Assembly (NCBI RefSeq): GCF_030064675.1
Contig: NZ_CP116413.1
Location: 7,221,501-7,285,500, forward strand
Reading direction: 5' to 3'
Length of the DNA: 64,000 bases
DNA from: Crossiella sp. CA-258035
Lineage (GTDB): Bacteria; Actinomycetota; Actinomycetes; Mycobacteriales; Pseudonocardiaceae
Shown here piece by piece: positions 41,177 through 50,253 of the stretch (within the stretch, counting starts at the first letter, position 1; every line of letters begins with the position of its first letter). A program made the translations under genes and the position numbers. The notes under the pieces are model-generated. The model was not told the origin of the DNA. It worked only from the letters and a program-made list of their open reading frames with translations, and ran no database searches.

Positions 41177-41207
41177 GGGGCCACCGTCCACTTCGGACGG
41201 TGGCCCC
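41177..41207. terminator. Bidirectional terminator hairpin
   Basis: A perfect 13-bp stem GGGGCCACCGTCC / GGACGGTGGCCCC with a 5-nt loop lies between the convergent protease and aminotransferase genes. Confidence 0.85.
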
Positions 41208-41215
41208 TCGGTGCG

Positions 41216-42391
41216 TCAGGCGGCGATCTCGGCGACCGCGGTCACGAACCGGACCAGCTGTTCCTGGCTGACGAAGTAGTGCGGCGAGGCCCGGACCACC
41301 TGGGCGAGCCCGCGCGCGGTCATGTCCAGCAGCGCGCCGGTGGTGCCGCCGACGGACACGGTGATGTCCTTGGCCACCAACGCCTTCTTCACCGCCTCGC
41401 CGTCCACGCCCGCGACGGTGAAGGTGGCGATCCCGCCGCGTTCGGTGCCCAGGTCGTGCACGGTGACCCCGGGCAGCGCGGACAGCTCGGCGCGCAGGAA
41501 GTCCGCGCGCGCCACCACCGCGGCCTGGATGTCGTCGATGCCCAGCTCCTCGGCGTAGCGCAGCGCGGCGATCAGGCCGAGCCGGTCGGCGATGGAGGAC
41601 TCCCACAGCTCGTGCACCCGCGCGTCCTGGCGCAGCGTCCACTCCCCGAGCCCGCTCCAGTCCCCCGAGTGTTGGTCCACCAGCGGCGGCCGGAGCCGGG
41701 GCGCGGCAACGGGATTGACCACCAGCAGGCCGGTGCCGCGCGGCCCGCGCAGCCATTTGCGGCCGGTGACCGAGATCAGGTCCGCGCCCAGCTCGTCCAG
41801 CCGCACCCGCCGCTGGCCCGCGGTCTGGCAGGCGTCCAGCAGCGCGATCGCGCCGACCTGGTGCGCGGCGTCGATGATCTCCTTGGCCGGGTTGACCAGT
41901 CCGCCGTTGGTGGGCATGTGCACCACCGAGACCAGCTTGACCCGCTCGTCCAGCATCGCGGTCAGCGCGGGCACCGAGATCGAGCCGTCCTCGGCGCTGG
42001 GCACGAGCTCCACGGTGGCGCCGAACTCCTGCGCCCGCTGCATCAGCGCGATCGCGTTGCTGCCGTACTCCACCTGGCTCACCAGGATCCGGTCCCCGGC
42101 GGCCAGCGGCACCGCGGACATGCCCAGCAGCCAGGACCGGGTGGCGCTGTCGGTGAAGGCCACATCCGTTGGCGCGCAACCGAAGAAGTCCGCGGCCACC
42201 TGGTAACCGGCATCCAGGTCCTCGGCGCGTTCGGCCTCGGCCCGGTAGCCGCCGACCTCCGCTTCCCGCCTGAGGTGGCCGATGACCTCCGCCAGCACGG
42301 GCTCCGGCGGCAGCGAGGATCCGGCGCTGTCCAGGAAGACCTGCTCCTGGCAGCCCGGCGTGTCCGCGCGGACCCGGTCGAGATCGATCAT
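41216..42391 (-). CDS. Class V PLP-dependent aminotransferase/desulfurase-like enzyme
   Basis: A 391-residue fold-type I PLP enzyme of the NifS/EgtE/isopenicillin-epimerase group. Motifs: FLDSAGSSLPP, TDSATRSWL, LLDACQTAGQRRV (cofactor Asp) and the PLP lysine in VTGRKWLRGPRG. There is no clear active-site cysteine loop as in cysteine desulfurases, so an aminotransferase or C-S lyase role is more likely. It is the last gene of the Opp/Dpp-type importer operon (ATGA overlap with the ATPase), so it may act on the imported substrate. An EgtE-like role cannot be excluded. Confidence 0.82.
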   Translation of the reverse strand: MIDLDRVRADTPGCQEQVFLDSAGSSLPPEPVLAEVIGHLRREAEVGGYRAEAERAEDLDAGYQVAADFFGCAPTDVAFTDSATRSWLLGMSAVPLAAGDRILVSQVEYGSNAIALMQRAQEFGATVELVPSAEDGSISVPALTAMLDERVKLVSVVHMPTNGGLVNPAKEIIDAAHQVGAIALLDACQTAGQRRVRLDELGADLISVTGRKWLRGPRGTGLLVVNPVAAPRLRPPLVDQHSGDWSGLGEWTLRQDARVHELWESSIADRLGLIAALRYAEELGIDDIQAAVVARADFLRAELSALPGVTVHDLGTERGGIATFTVAGVDGEAVKKALVAKDITVSVGGTTGALLDMTARGLAQVVRASPHYFVSQEQLVRFVTAVAEIAA

Positions 42392-43059
42392 TGTTCCTCC
42401 CCGTCGTCGCGCCACCGCACGACCCGGTCCGCCCATACCGAGAGCAGCGGTTCGTCGTGGCTGATGGCCAGCACCCCGGTGCCGGTGGAGTTGCCGTGCT
42501 CGGCCACCACGCCGACCAGCGCGGCGGTGGTGGAGGCGTCCAGCATCGCGGTCATCTCATCGCAGACCAGGTAGCGCGGTTCCAGCGCGAGCGCCCTGGC
42601 CAGGCAGGCCCGTTGCAGCTGCCCGTCGCTGACCTCGTGCGGCCGCCGCCGCAGCAGCTCGCCGGTCAGCCCGACCTGCTCGACCAGCTCGGCCACCCGG
42701 TCCTCCACGGCTCGTACCCCGTTGGCCCGCAAGGGTTCGGCCACGACCTCCTGCAAGGTGAACCGGGGGTCCACGCTGAGCCGGGGCTGCTGGAAGACCA
42801 CCCCGATCGCGGTCCGCTGCGCCCGCGGCGCGGCGTGCCGGAACCCGCGCACCGGCTCGCCGTCCACCCTGACCTCACCTGCCCACGGAGCCATCAGCAG
42901 CGTCAGCACCCTGGCCAGCGTGGACTTCCCGCACCCGCTCGGCCCGGCCAGCCCGACCACTTCCCCGCGCGCCACCTGAATGTCCACATTGGACAACACC
43001 GGCACCCCGCTGCGGTATCCGGCGACCAGGCCGGTCCCGCTCAGCACGGCTGCCTGCAC
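42388..43059 (-). CDS. Peptide/nickel-type ABC transporter ATPase (OppF/DppF-like)
   Basis: A 223-residue ATPase, second of two in this importer. Walker A GPSGCGKST, Q-loop VFQQPRLS, Walker B LVCDEMTAMLD. The signature is VSDGQLQRA rather than LSGGQ, a mild departure also seen in some DppF proteins. It is shorter than typical OppF (~320) because the C-terminal CxxRC segment is absent; that segment is in the partner ATPase. Start GTG 43059, or 43047; either overlaps the partner stop. Confidence 0.85.
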   Translation of the reverse strand: MQAAVLSGTGLVAGYRSGVPVLSNVDIQVARGEVVGLAGPSGCGKSTLARVLTLLMAPWAGEVRVDGEPVRGFRHAAPRAQRTAIGVVFQQPRLSVDPRFTLQEVVAEPLRANGVRAVEDRVAELVEQVGLTGELLRRRPHEVSDGQLQRACLARALALEPRYLVCDEMTAMLDASTTAALVGVVAEHGNSTGTGVLAISHDEPLLSVWADRVVRWRDDGEEQ

Positions 43060-44000
43060 GCGACGTAGCGGTCCCCGTGCCGCACCAGCGCCGGATCGCC
43101 GCCGCAGTCCTCGGCGACCGGGCAGCGCGGCCGGAACGCGCAACCCTCGGGCAGCGCGGTCAGCTCCGGTGGATGTCCTGGAATGGCCCGGAAACCGCCG
43201 GTCGGCAGCGCGCCGAGCAGCCCCTCGGTGTAGGGATGCCAAGGCGTGTCGAAGAGCTTCGCCGCCGGGCCGCGCTCCACCAGCCTGCTCGCGTACATCA
43301 CCGCGAGGTCGGTGGCCACCCGGCTGGCCGCGGCCAGGTCGTGCGTGATCAGCAGCACCGCCCTGCCCTCCCGCGCCAGGTCGGCCAACAGGTCCACGGT
43401 CCGCTCCACCAGCGGCCGGTCCAGCCCGGCGGTCGGCTCGTCGGCCAGCACCACCGGCGGGTCCCCGGCCAGTGCCAGCGCCACCGCCACCCGCTGCGCC
43501 GTGCCACCGGAGAGCTCGTGCGGATACCGCTTGAGGAACACCGGATCCAGCCCGACCCGCTCGGCCAGCCCCTCCGCGACCAACACCGGATCGCGCTCGT
43601 CCGGCCGCAGCACCCGCACCGCCTCCACCAGCTGCGCCCCCGCGGTCCGCACCGGCGTCAGGTGCGCCGCGGCCGACTGCGGCACCAGCCCGACCAGCCG
43701 TCCGCGAACCCGTTGCGAGAGCACGCTTTCCGGCGCGCCCAGCAACTCGACCGGCTCGTCCTCCGGCGCGCTCAGCACCGCCTCGCCGCGCAGCCGCGCG
43801 TTGGCGGGCAACAGTCCCAGCAGCGCGGCCGCCAGCACCGACTTGCCACACCCACTCTCCCCCACCAGCCCCAGCAGCTCGCCGGGAGCCAGGCTGAAGG
43901 AGACGTCGGTGACCGCGTGCACCTCTGGCCGCCCCCGGCCCAGCCGGAACCGCACGGACAGCTCACGCACATCCAGCAAGGACTCGCTCCCGAGGGTCAC
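43041..44000 (-). CDS. Peptide/nickel-type ABC transporter ATPase (OppD/DppD-like)
   Basis: A 319-residue ATPase with Walker A GESGCGKSV, signature LSGGTAQRV, Walker B VVLADEPTAGLD and the C-terminal oligopeptide-importer segment GCAFRPRCPVAEDC, whose cysteines may bind an Fe-S cluster or metal. GTG 44000 overlaps the permease stop (GTGA). It pairs with the OppF-like ATPase to power the two permeases. Confidence 0.9.
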   Translation of the reverse strand: MTLGSESLLDVRELSVRFRLGRGRPEVHAVTDVSFSLAPGELLGLVGESGCGKSVLAAALLGLLPANARLRGEAVLSAPEDEPVELLGAPESVLSQRVRGRLVGLVPQSAAAHLTPVRTAGAQLVEAVRVLRPDERDPVLVAEGLAERVGLDPVFLKRYPHELSGGTAQRVAVALALAGDPPVVLADEPTAGLDRPLVERTVDLLADLAREGRAVLLITHDLAAASRVATDLAVMYASRLVERGPAAKLFDTPWHPYTEGLLGALPTGGFRAIPGHPPELTALPEGCAFRPRCPVAEDCGGDPALVRHGDRYVACRQPC

Positions 44001-44905
44001 AGCGCCAGCTCCGATCGCCGCCGCGGCACCAGCCGGTCCCGCCACACCGCCGCCACCCCGGACACCGCCAGGGTGGCCACCACCAGCACCACCGAGGGCA
44101 GCGCCACGATCCACCACGCGCCCAGCAACACGGCCTGCCTGCCCTCGGTGAGGATGTTGCCGATGCTGGCCAGGTGCGGCGGCAGCCCGAGGCCGAGGAA
44201 GCTCAGCGCGGTCTCGTGCCACACCGCGTGCGGCAGCAACAGCACCGCGGACACCGCCGCCTGCGGCACCACCGCGGGCAGCAGATGCCGCCGCAGCACC
44301 CGCCAGCGCGAGGACCCGCCGGAGATCGCCGCGTCCACAAAAGGCCGCTGCCGCAACGACAACACCTCGGCCCGCACGATCCGGGCCACCGTGGTCCAGT
44401 GCGTCAGCGCGATCGAGGCCACCACCGCGGTCAGGCTGCCCCGGTACAGCGCGACGATCACGATGCCCAGCAACAGGTGCGGCACCGCGTTCACCGTGTC
44501 CACCAGCCGCATCAGCAGCCGGTCGGTCCAGCCGCCGACCAGCCCGGACAGCCCGCCGACCAGCACCCCGAGCACCGTGGACAGCACCGCGCACAACGCG
44601 GCCACCAGCAACGAGACCCGCAGCCCCGCGAAGGTCCGCAGCACCAGGTCCCGCCCACCGCCGTCGGTGCCGAAGGGGTGCTCCAGGCTCGGCGCCAGCC
44701 GGATCGACCGGTAGTCCACAGAGGACTCGTCCAGTCCGCCCAGCCAGGGCAGCAGGACCGCGCCCAGCACCAGCGCGACCAACGTGCCGATCCCCAGCCA
44801 CAACCGCAGCCGGGCCCGCCCCGCCGCGCCCTTGCCGCGCGGTGTGCCGGCCCGTTTCCTGGCCGCGGACCGCCAGGTGCGCTCCAGCGACGCTGTCTCA
44901 ACCAT
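43997..44905 (-). CDS. ABC transporter permease (OppC/DppC-like)
   Basis: A 302-residue membrane subunit. N-terminal membrane helix ~33-55, a periplasmic PFGTDGGGRDLVLRTFAG segment typical of DppC, about five further helices, and the EAA-like coupling loop SGGSSRWRVLRRHLLP. The ATG at 44905 overlaps the upstream permease gene by 8 nt. It forms the translocation channel with the OppB-like protein. Confidence 0.9.
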   Translation of the reverse strand: MVETASLERTWRSAARKRAGTPRGKGAAGRARLRLWLGIGTLVALVLGAVLLPWLGGLDESSVDYRSIRLAPSLEHPFGTDGGGRDLVLRTFAGLRVSLLVAALCAVLSTVLGVLVGGLSGLVGGWTDRLLMRLVDTVNAVPHLLLGIVIVALYRGSLTAVVASIALTHWTTVARIVRAEVLSLRQRPFVDAAISGGSSRWRVLRRHLLPAVVPQAAVSAVLLLPHAVWHETALSFLGLGLPPHLASIGNILTEGRQAVLLGAWWIVALPSVVLVVATLAVSGVAAVWRDRLVPRRRSELAL

Positions 44906-45893
44906 CGGTGGCCACCCTCGGATCCAGCAGCGCCGCGGCCACATCGGCCAGCAGCGAACCCGCCAGCACGGCCGCGGTCGCCAGCAGCGACAGCGCCACC
45001 AGCAACGGGAAGTCCACCGCCAGCGCCGACTTCACCACCGCACCGGCCACGCCGGGCCAGGAGAACACTTCCTCCACCAGCACCGCCCCGGTCACCAGCT
45101 CCGGCACCCGCGCGCCGAGCAGGGTCACGAACGGCAGCAGCGCGGTGGGCAACGCGTGCCGCAGCACCACCATCGGCTCACCGAGCCCGCGGGCCCGCGC
45201 GCCGGTCACGTGGTCCTCGGCCAGCACGGTCAGCAGCGACTGCCGGATGTGCAGGACCAGCCACGGCGACTGCGACACCCCGAGCACCACCGCGGGCAGC
45301 ACCAGGTGCGTGGCCACCTGCGCAAAACTCGCCGTCTCGCCAGCGTCGGTCAGCCCGCCGCCGGGCAGCCAGCCCAGGCCGAGGGTGAACACCGCCACCG
45401 CGACCAGGCCGAGCACGAACGGCGGAATCCCTTCCAGCGCATGGCCGGTCGCGGTGACCGCCCGGTCCAGCCAGCCGCCCTGCCGCCAGGCCGCGAGCAC
45501 GCCGAGCACCATCGCGATCAGCACCGCGAGCAGCAGGCCGACGGTGACCAGCAGCAGGGTCCAGGGCAGCCGTTCGGCGATCACCTGCGCCACCGGCTGC
45601 CGGAACGACCGGCTGTCACCGAGATCCCCGGTCAGCAGCGTGCCGGCCCACCGTCCGAACTGGACGAACACCGAGTCGTCCAGGCCGAGCTCGGTGCGGG
45701 CCCGCGCCACGTCCTCGGCGCTGGCGCTGAAGATCTGCACCCCGTAGTACTGGTACACCGGGTCGAACGGGGAGGCGGCGCCCAGCAGGAACACCGCGAC
45801 CGCCACCACCAGCAGCACCGGGACCGCGAACGCCAAGCGGCGCAAGGCGAGCAGCCCGATGGCCCGGGCCCGGCTGGGCGCGCCGGCGCTCAC
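44898..45893 (-). CDS. ABC transporter permease (OppB/DppB-like)
   Basis: A 331-residue membrane subunit with the DppB layout: first helix ~18-40, a large extracytoplasmic loop with RTELGLDDSVFVQFGRWAG and GDLGDSRSF, then five helices and the coupling loop ARGLGEPMVVLRHALP. The GTG at 45893 overlaps the binding-protein stop (GTGA). No unusual residues. Confidence 0.9.
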   Translation of the reverse strand: MSAGAPSRARAIGLLALRRLAFAVPVLLVVAVAVFLLGAASPFDPVYQYYGVQIFSASAEDVARARTELGLDDSVFVQFGRWAGTLLTGDLGDSRSFRQPVAQVIAERLPWTLLLVTVGLLLAVLIAMVLGVLAAWRQGGWLDRAVTATGHALEGIPPFVLGLVAVAVFTLGLGWLPGGGLTDAGETASFAQVATHLVLPAVVLGVSQSPWLVLHIRQSLLTVLAEDHVTGARARGLGEPMVVLRHALPTALLPFVTLLGARVPELVTGAVLVEEVFSWPGVAGAVVKSALAVDFPLLVALSLLATAAVLAGSLLADVAAALLDPRVATDG

Positions 45894-47488
45894 CCCTGCG
45901 GGGTCCAGTCCTGGAGGTTCCACCACGGGCCCCAGGTGAGGCCGTGCGTGTGCGGGTCGACGACCTCCTGGTAGCCGCTCCAGCCGTCGCGCACCACGTA
46001 GGTGTGGTCCAGGAAGGCCAGGAACACCATGCCGGGGTCGGCGGCGTAGGCGCGCTGGAACTCCCGGTACTGCGCCACCCGCTGCGCCGGGTCGGCCTCC
46101 CGCCGTCCGGCCTCCAGGGCGCGGTCCACCGCCGGGTTCGAGTAACGGCCGGGGTTGTTGAAGCCGTCGCCGCCGAAGCTGGAGTGCAGCAGCGGGTAGG
46201 ACTTCAGGTCGGGGTCGAACGGGTTGCCGCCGCCGAGCACCAGCGCGTCCTTGCCCATCCGCGGCTCGATCGCCTCCCAGCCAAGGCCCTCCAGCTTCAC
46301 CTCGATGCCGACCGCCTTGGCGTCGGAGGCGAAGGCCTGCGCGAGGTCCTTGCGCACCGCGTCGCCGACCGGGTACATCAGCGTGAAGCTGGCCGCCAGG
46401 TCGCCGCGAGCGCGGATCCCGTTGTCCCGCTTGGCCCAGCCGGTCTGGTCCAGGATGCGCTCGGCCTCGGCCCGGTCGAACCGGAACTGCGCGGCCGGCT
46501 CCACGAACTCCGGCAGCGCCTGCGGGATCGGGGTGGAGGCGGGCGCGCCCTTGCCCGCCAGGAAGGCGTTGATCATGCCCTGGCGGTCCACCGCGTGGTT
46601 GAGCGCCAGCCGCAGGCCCTTGTCCGCGGTGACCGGGTTGGCCATCGGCATGGTGACCGTGCGGTAGTCCGCGCTGCGGTGGGTGATCTGCCGGTAGCCG
46701 TTGCCCTCGAAGGTCTTGGCCAGCGCGGGCGGCAGCGAGGTGCCGTCGAACTCACCGGTCTTCATCCGCTGGGCGCGCGCGTTGTCGTCGGTGGCGAAGA
46801 CCACGGTGACCTTGCGGACCTTCGGCACCTTCTCGAAGTAGCCGTCGTTGGCCGCCAGCACCATCTTCTCGCCCTTGCGCCACTCCTCCAGCTTGTACGG
46901 GCCGGTGCCGACCGGCTTGGCGCCGAAGGGGTTCTTCGCCAGCGGTCCGGGCTGGGCCAGCGCCTCGTTCGGCAGGATGCCCAGCACCAGCTTGTGCGCG
47001 AACGGCGTGTACGGGTAGGCGAGGTCGAAGCGCACCGTCTCCGGATCGACCTGGTTGACGCCGGTGAGCATGCCGAAGGAGGACTTCACCGTGGAGGCGT
47101 AGGCCGGGTCGAGCAGCGCGCGGTAGGTGGCCACCACGTCCTCGGCGTTGAACGGGCTGGCGTCGTGGAACTTGACCCCGGTGCGCAGCTTCACCGTCCA
47201 GGACCTGCCGTCCGGCGCGGGCTTGGGCAGGTCGGCGGCCAACAGCGGGCGCACCGACCGGTCGGCCTGGTGCTCGACCAGTCCGTCGAAGAGCTTGGAC
47301 ACACCCTCCTCGCCGTAGCCGAGCAGCGGGTTGAGGCTCTCCGGCTCGTAGCCGTCGGCGAGGGTCATCGCAGTGCGGTCCGTGCCCGCCTTGCGGTCGG
47401 GCGCCGCCGTCGGCGTGGTGCAGGCGGCGGCGACCGCGACCGATGCGATCATGGCGGGCAGCAGGAGGGCAACCTGTCGGCGCTTCAC
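45890..47488 (-). CDS. ABC transporter substrate-binding lipoprotein (SBP_bac_5/DppA-like)
   Basis: A 532-residue extracytoplasmic receptor. Signal peptide KRRQVALLLPAMIASVAVA with lipobox AAAC, so it is membrane-anchored. Class-C features: PESLNPLLGY, WTVKLRTGVKFHDASPFNAEDVV, NPFGAKPVGTGPYKLEEW and LNHAVDRQGMINAFL. The ligand could be a peptide, nickel chelate or another small metabolite. Start GTG 47488; a TTG at 47509 is less likely. First gene of the six-gene operon running down to 41216. Confidence 0.9.
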   Translation of the reverse strand: MKRRQVALLLPAMIASVAVAAACTTPTAAPDRKAGTDRTAMTLADGYEPESLNPLLGYGEEGVSKLFDGLVEHQADRSVRPLLAADLPKPAPDGRSWTVKLRTGVKFHDASPFNAEDVVATYRALLDPAYASTVKSSFGMLTGVNQVDPETVRFDLAYPYTPFAHKLVLGILPNEALAQPGPLAKNPFGAKPVGTGPYKLEEWRKGEKMVLAANDGYFEKVPKVRKVTVVFATDDNARAQRMKTGEFDGTSLPPALAKTFEGNGYRQITHRSADYRTVTMPMANPVTADKGLRLALNHAVDRQGMINAFLAGKGAPASTPIPQALPEFVEPAAQFRFDRAEAERILDQTGWAKRDNGIRARGDLAASFTLMYPVGDAVRKDLAQAFASDAKAVGIEVKLEGLGWEAIEPRMGKDALVLGGGNPFDPDLKSYPLLHSSFGGDGFNNPGRYSNPAVDRALEAGRREADPAQRVAQYREFQRAYAADPGMVFLAFLDHTYVVRDGWSGYQEVVDPHTHGLTWGPWWNLQDWTPQG

Positions 47489-47532
47489 GCCGGAGACCCT
47501 AGCTGCCAATCTCTGGCAACAGCACCCCCGGT

Positions 47533-48219
47533 TCAGCCGACCGGCGCGGGCAGGCGACGAACCGTGTATCCGCAGGAAACCCGCGCCCCGGTGTCCGGGT
47601 CGGCCAGTTCGACCCGCCAGGCGGCGGCGAACTGGTCCACTCCCGGCTTCATCGGGATGGTGCCGGAGAGCAGCACGGTGCCCGGCTCGGCCAGCCCGTC
47701 CGCCCGCAGCCGCTCCAGCCAGTACCGCGGCGAGAGCAGCTCACCGAGCGTGCCCTGCTGGATGAGCTGCTCCCGGCCGTCCGCGCCGGTGACCCAGCCG
47801 GTCAGGGCGATCCGGTCGATCCGGTCCGCCACCGCGTCCAGCCGCCAGGCCTGCCGGGCGAGCACGTCCGGGCCCGCCTGCTTGCTCCAGGCCACGCCGT
47901 GCACCTCCAGCGCGCGGTCGGTGTGGTCGCAGGCCGCGGTCAGCAGCACCCCGGCCTCGGTGACCACCAGCGCCCACTCCGCCTCGCCCGAGGTGCGTCC
48001 GTGCTGCACCGGCACCTCCTCGGTCTGCATGGCCAGGTAGGGCGCGACCGGGTAGAGGCTGGGCGTGACGCTGGGCGCGGGCACACCCAGCTCGGCCAGC
48101 TCGGCCACGTGCGCGGCCACCTCCTCCTGGCTGCGCCCGGCGTACCCCGCGTTGAGCAGCGTGCGCACGGTGACCTGGACGGTCTCGCCATCGGGCAGCT
48201 CGAAGCTCAGTCGGGTCAT
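47533..48219 (-). CDS. DUF2848 family protein
   Basis: A 228-residue protein of the DUF2848 family, which is distantly related to fumarylacetoacetate hydrolase. Visible conserved blocks: LLNAGYAGRSQEEVAAHVAEL, SLYPVAP, TSGEAEWALV, ACDHTDRALE, WSKQAGPD and LLSGTIPMKPG. The reaction is unknown. I prefer ATG 48219, since GGAGAG lies ~5 nt upstream. It is divergent from the MFS gene with a GntR-type operator in the 50-nt gap, so it belongs to the same catabolic module. Confidence 0.82.
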   Translation of the reverse strand: MTRLSFELPDGETVQVTVRTLLNAGYAGRSQEEVAAHVAELAELGVPAPSVTPSLYPVAPYLAMQTEEVPVQHGRTSGEAEWALVVTEAGVLLTAACDHTDRALEVHGVAWSKQAGPDVLARQAWRLDAVADRIDRIALTGWVTGADGREQLIQQGTLGELLSPRYWLERLRADGLAEPGTVLLSGTIPMKPGVDQFAAAWRVELADPDTGARVSCGYTVRRLPAPVG

Positions 48220-48246
48220 CGGCACTCTCCACTCTTGCGCATACGT

Positions 48247-48266
48247 CTTGTATACAGCAAGTATGG
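48247..48266. promoter_or_regulatory. GntR-type operator between DUF2848 and MFS genes
   Basis: CTTGTATACAGCAAGTATGG contains the GTATAC core and flanks seen in the operator at 50180-50202 beside the gntR gene. It lies 4 nt before the MFS ATG and could block both divergent genes. Confidence 0.6.
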
Positions 48267-48269
48267 GGC

Positions 48270-49589
48270 ATGCATAACCAGCGATCCCTGATCCGGGCCT
48301 TCACCGCGAGCCTGAGCGACACCGCACTCGAGTGGTACGACTTCGCCATCTACTCCTCCAGTGCCGCCCTGGTCTTCGGCACGCTGTTCTTCCCCAGCCA
48401 CGACCCCCTGTCCGGCACCCTGCTGGCCTTCTCCACCTACGCCGTCGGCTACCTGTCCCGGCCGCTGGGCGGGTTCGTCTTCGGCCGCCTCGGCGATGTG
48501 ATCGGCCGGAAGAAGGTGCTGGTCACCACCCTGTTGATCACCGGGGCGTCCACTTTCGTGATCGGCCTGCTGCCCACCCACGAGGACATCGGGGTGACCG
48601 CCGCGGTGCTGCTGGTGCTGCTGCGCTTCGCCCAGGGCGTCGGCCTCGGCGGGGAGTGGGGCGGCGCGGTGCTGCTCTCCAGCGAGTTCGGCGACCCGGC
48701 CCGCCGCGGCTTCTGGGCCTCGGCCGCCCAGGTCGGCCCGCCGCTGGGCACCCTGCTGGCCAACGGCGTGATCGCGCTGCTCGGCGTGGCGCTGAGCGCC
48801 GAGGACTTCCTGGCCTGGGGCTGGCGGGTGGCCTTCCTGCTGTCGGCGGTGCTGGTGATCTTCGGCCTGTGGATCAGGGCCAAGCTGGAGGAGACCCCGG
48901 TCTTCCAGGCTATCGCCGAGCACGGCGAGCGCCCCACCGCGCCGGTCACCGAGGTGTTCACCACCCAGCGCCACCAGCTCGCCGCCGCGGTGCTCTGCCG
49001 GGTCTGCCCGGACGTGCTCTACGCCCTGTTCGCGGTGTTCGTGCTGACCTATGCCACCCAGGAGCTGGGCGTGCCACGCGGCTGGGCGCTGGCCGCGGTG
49101 CTGATCGGCTCGGCCGTGCAGGTCTTCCTGATCCCGCTGGCCGGCGCGCTGTCCGACCGCTGGGGCCGCCGCCGGATGCTGGCCGTGGGCACCCTCGCCG
49201 CGATGGCCTGGCCACTGGTGTTCTTCCCGCTGGCCGAAGCCCGCTCGCTGCCGCTACTCGTCCTCGGCGTGCTGGGCGGCCTGGTGATCCACTCCGCCCT
49301 GTTCGGCCCGCAGGCGGCCTTCATCGCCGAGCAGTTCACCCCCAGGCTGCGCTACACCGGCAGCTCACTGGCCTACACCCTGGCCGGGGTGATCGGCGGC
49401 GCGGTCGCCCCACTGCTGTTCACCTATCTGCTGGCGGAGTTCCACAACTGGCCGGCGCTGGCCGCCTACCTCGCGGTGACCGGCGTGATCTCCCTGATCG
49501 GCCTGGCCCTCGGCCGCAACCCCGACCCGGCCGAGCAGCTGCTCACCCCGCCAGCAGCACCTTCAGCGTCGCCTGCAGATGCGTCGTGA
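48270..49589 (+). CDS. MFS metabolite:proton symporter
   Basis: A 439-residue 12-helix carrier of the ProP/ShiA/KgtP-like group. Family motifs: ALEWYDFAIYSSSAALVFG in helix 1, RPLGGFVFGRLGDVIGRKK after helix 2, QGVGLGGEWGGAVLL in helix 4 and GALSDRWGRRRML in the second half. It likely takes up an organic acid, betaine or similar compound for the neighbouring hydrolases. Its 3' end overlaps the convergent gntR gene by 47 nt. Confidence 0.88.
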   Translation: MHNQRSLIRAFTASLSDTALEWYDFAIYSSSAALVFGTLFFPSHDPLSGTLLAFSTYAVGYLSRPLGGFVFGRLGDVIGRKKVLVTTLLITGASTFVIGLLPTHEDIGVTAAVLLVLLRFAQGVGLGGEWGGAVLLSSEFGDPARRGFWASAAQVGPPLGTLLANGVIALLGVALSAEDFLAWGWRVAFLLSAVLVIFGLWIRAKLEETPVFQAIAEHGERPTAPVTEVFTTQRHQLAAAVLCRVCPDVLYALFAVFVLTYATQELGVPRGWALAAVLIGSAVQVFLIPLAGALSDRWGRRRMLAVGTLAAMAWPLVFFPLAEARSLPLLVLGVLGGLVIHSALFGPQAAFIAEQFTPRLRYTGSSLAYTLAGVIGGAVAPLLFTYLLAEFHNWPALAAYLAVTGVISLIGLALGRNPDPAEQLLTPPAAPSASPADAS

Positions 49590-50169
49590 TGGCCAGCGAG
49601 GCGGCCAGCCCGTCCCCCTCGGCGAGGGAGTTGAGGATCAGCTCGTGCTCGGCCAGCACCGCCTCCCGCCGCCCGGCCGCCCGGCCCAGCGCGGCCACCC
49701 CGACGGTGACCTGCCTGGCCCGCAACCCGTCGTAGACCCGCACCAGCAGCTGGTTGCCGGTGGCCGAGACCAGCGCGGCGTGGAAGCGCCGGTCCCACTC
49801 GATGAAACCGCGGGAGTCCTCGCTGGTGAGCAGTCCGCGCTGGGCCTCGAGCGCCTCGGCCATCCCGTTCAGCGCGCTCCGGTCCCCGGCCAGCACGCGT
49901 TCGGCGGCATGCCGTTCCAGGAGCTCGCGGAGCTCCATCAGCTCCTTGATCTCCCGCATGGTCATCGCGGGGATGTAGGCGCCCTTCTTCGGCACCAGGC
50001 GCAGCAGGTCCTCGGCGGCGAGCATGAGCAGTGCCTCGCGGATGGGCGTGCGCGACACACCGATACGGTCAGCGAGCTCCTGCTCGTTGATGAACTGTCC
50101 CTGCATGGCCGGATCACCCAGGACCGTGTCCTTCAGGAACTCGTAGGCGCGGTCACGGCCACTGGCCAT
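49543..50169 (-). CDS. GntR-family regulator, FCD/FadR subgroup
   Basis: A 208-residue repressor. N-terminal winged helix with INEQELADRIGVSRTPIREALLMLAAEDLL; C-terminal helical FCD ligand domain with metal-type residues in ELMELRELLERHAAERV, DRRFHAALVSATGN and AEHELILNSLAEGD. ATG 50169 with AAGGGGG upstream. A near-perfect palindrome (50180-50202) lies 10 nt before the start, and a related site occurs before the MFS gene, so it probably controls itself, the nitrilase and the carrier. Confidence 0.9.
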   Translation of the reverse strand: MASGRDRAYEFLKDTVLGDPAMQGQFINEQELADRIGVSRTPIREALLMLAAEDLLRLVPKKGAYIPAMTMREIKELMELRELLERHAAERVLAGDRSALNGMAEALEAQRGLLTSEDSRGFIEWDRRFHAALVSATGNQLLVRVYDGLRARQVTVGVAALGRAAGRREAVLAEHELILNSLAEGDGLAASLAITTHLQATLKVLLAG

Positions 50170-50179
50170 CAGACACCCC

Positions 50180-50202
50180 CTTGCATACTGGAAGTATACA
50201 AG
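50180..50202. promoter_or_regulatory. GntR operator palindrome
   Basis: Arms CTTGCATACT (50180-50189) and AGTATACAAG (50193-50202) are inverted with one mismatch around GGA. The site lies between gntR and the divergent nitrilase gene. Confidence 0.75.
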
Positions 50203-50253
50203 TAGGTCACACTGTGTGGGCCAGCTTGCCGAGGAGTTCAAGGAGGACCCAGA

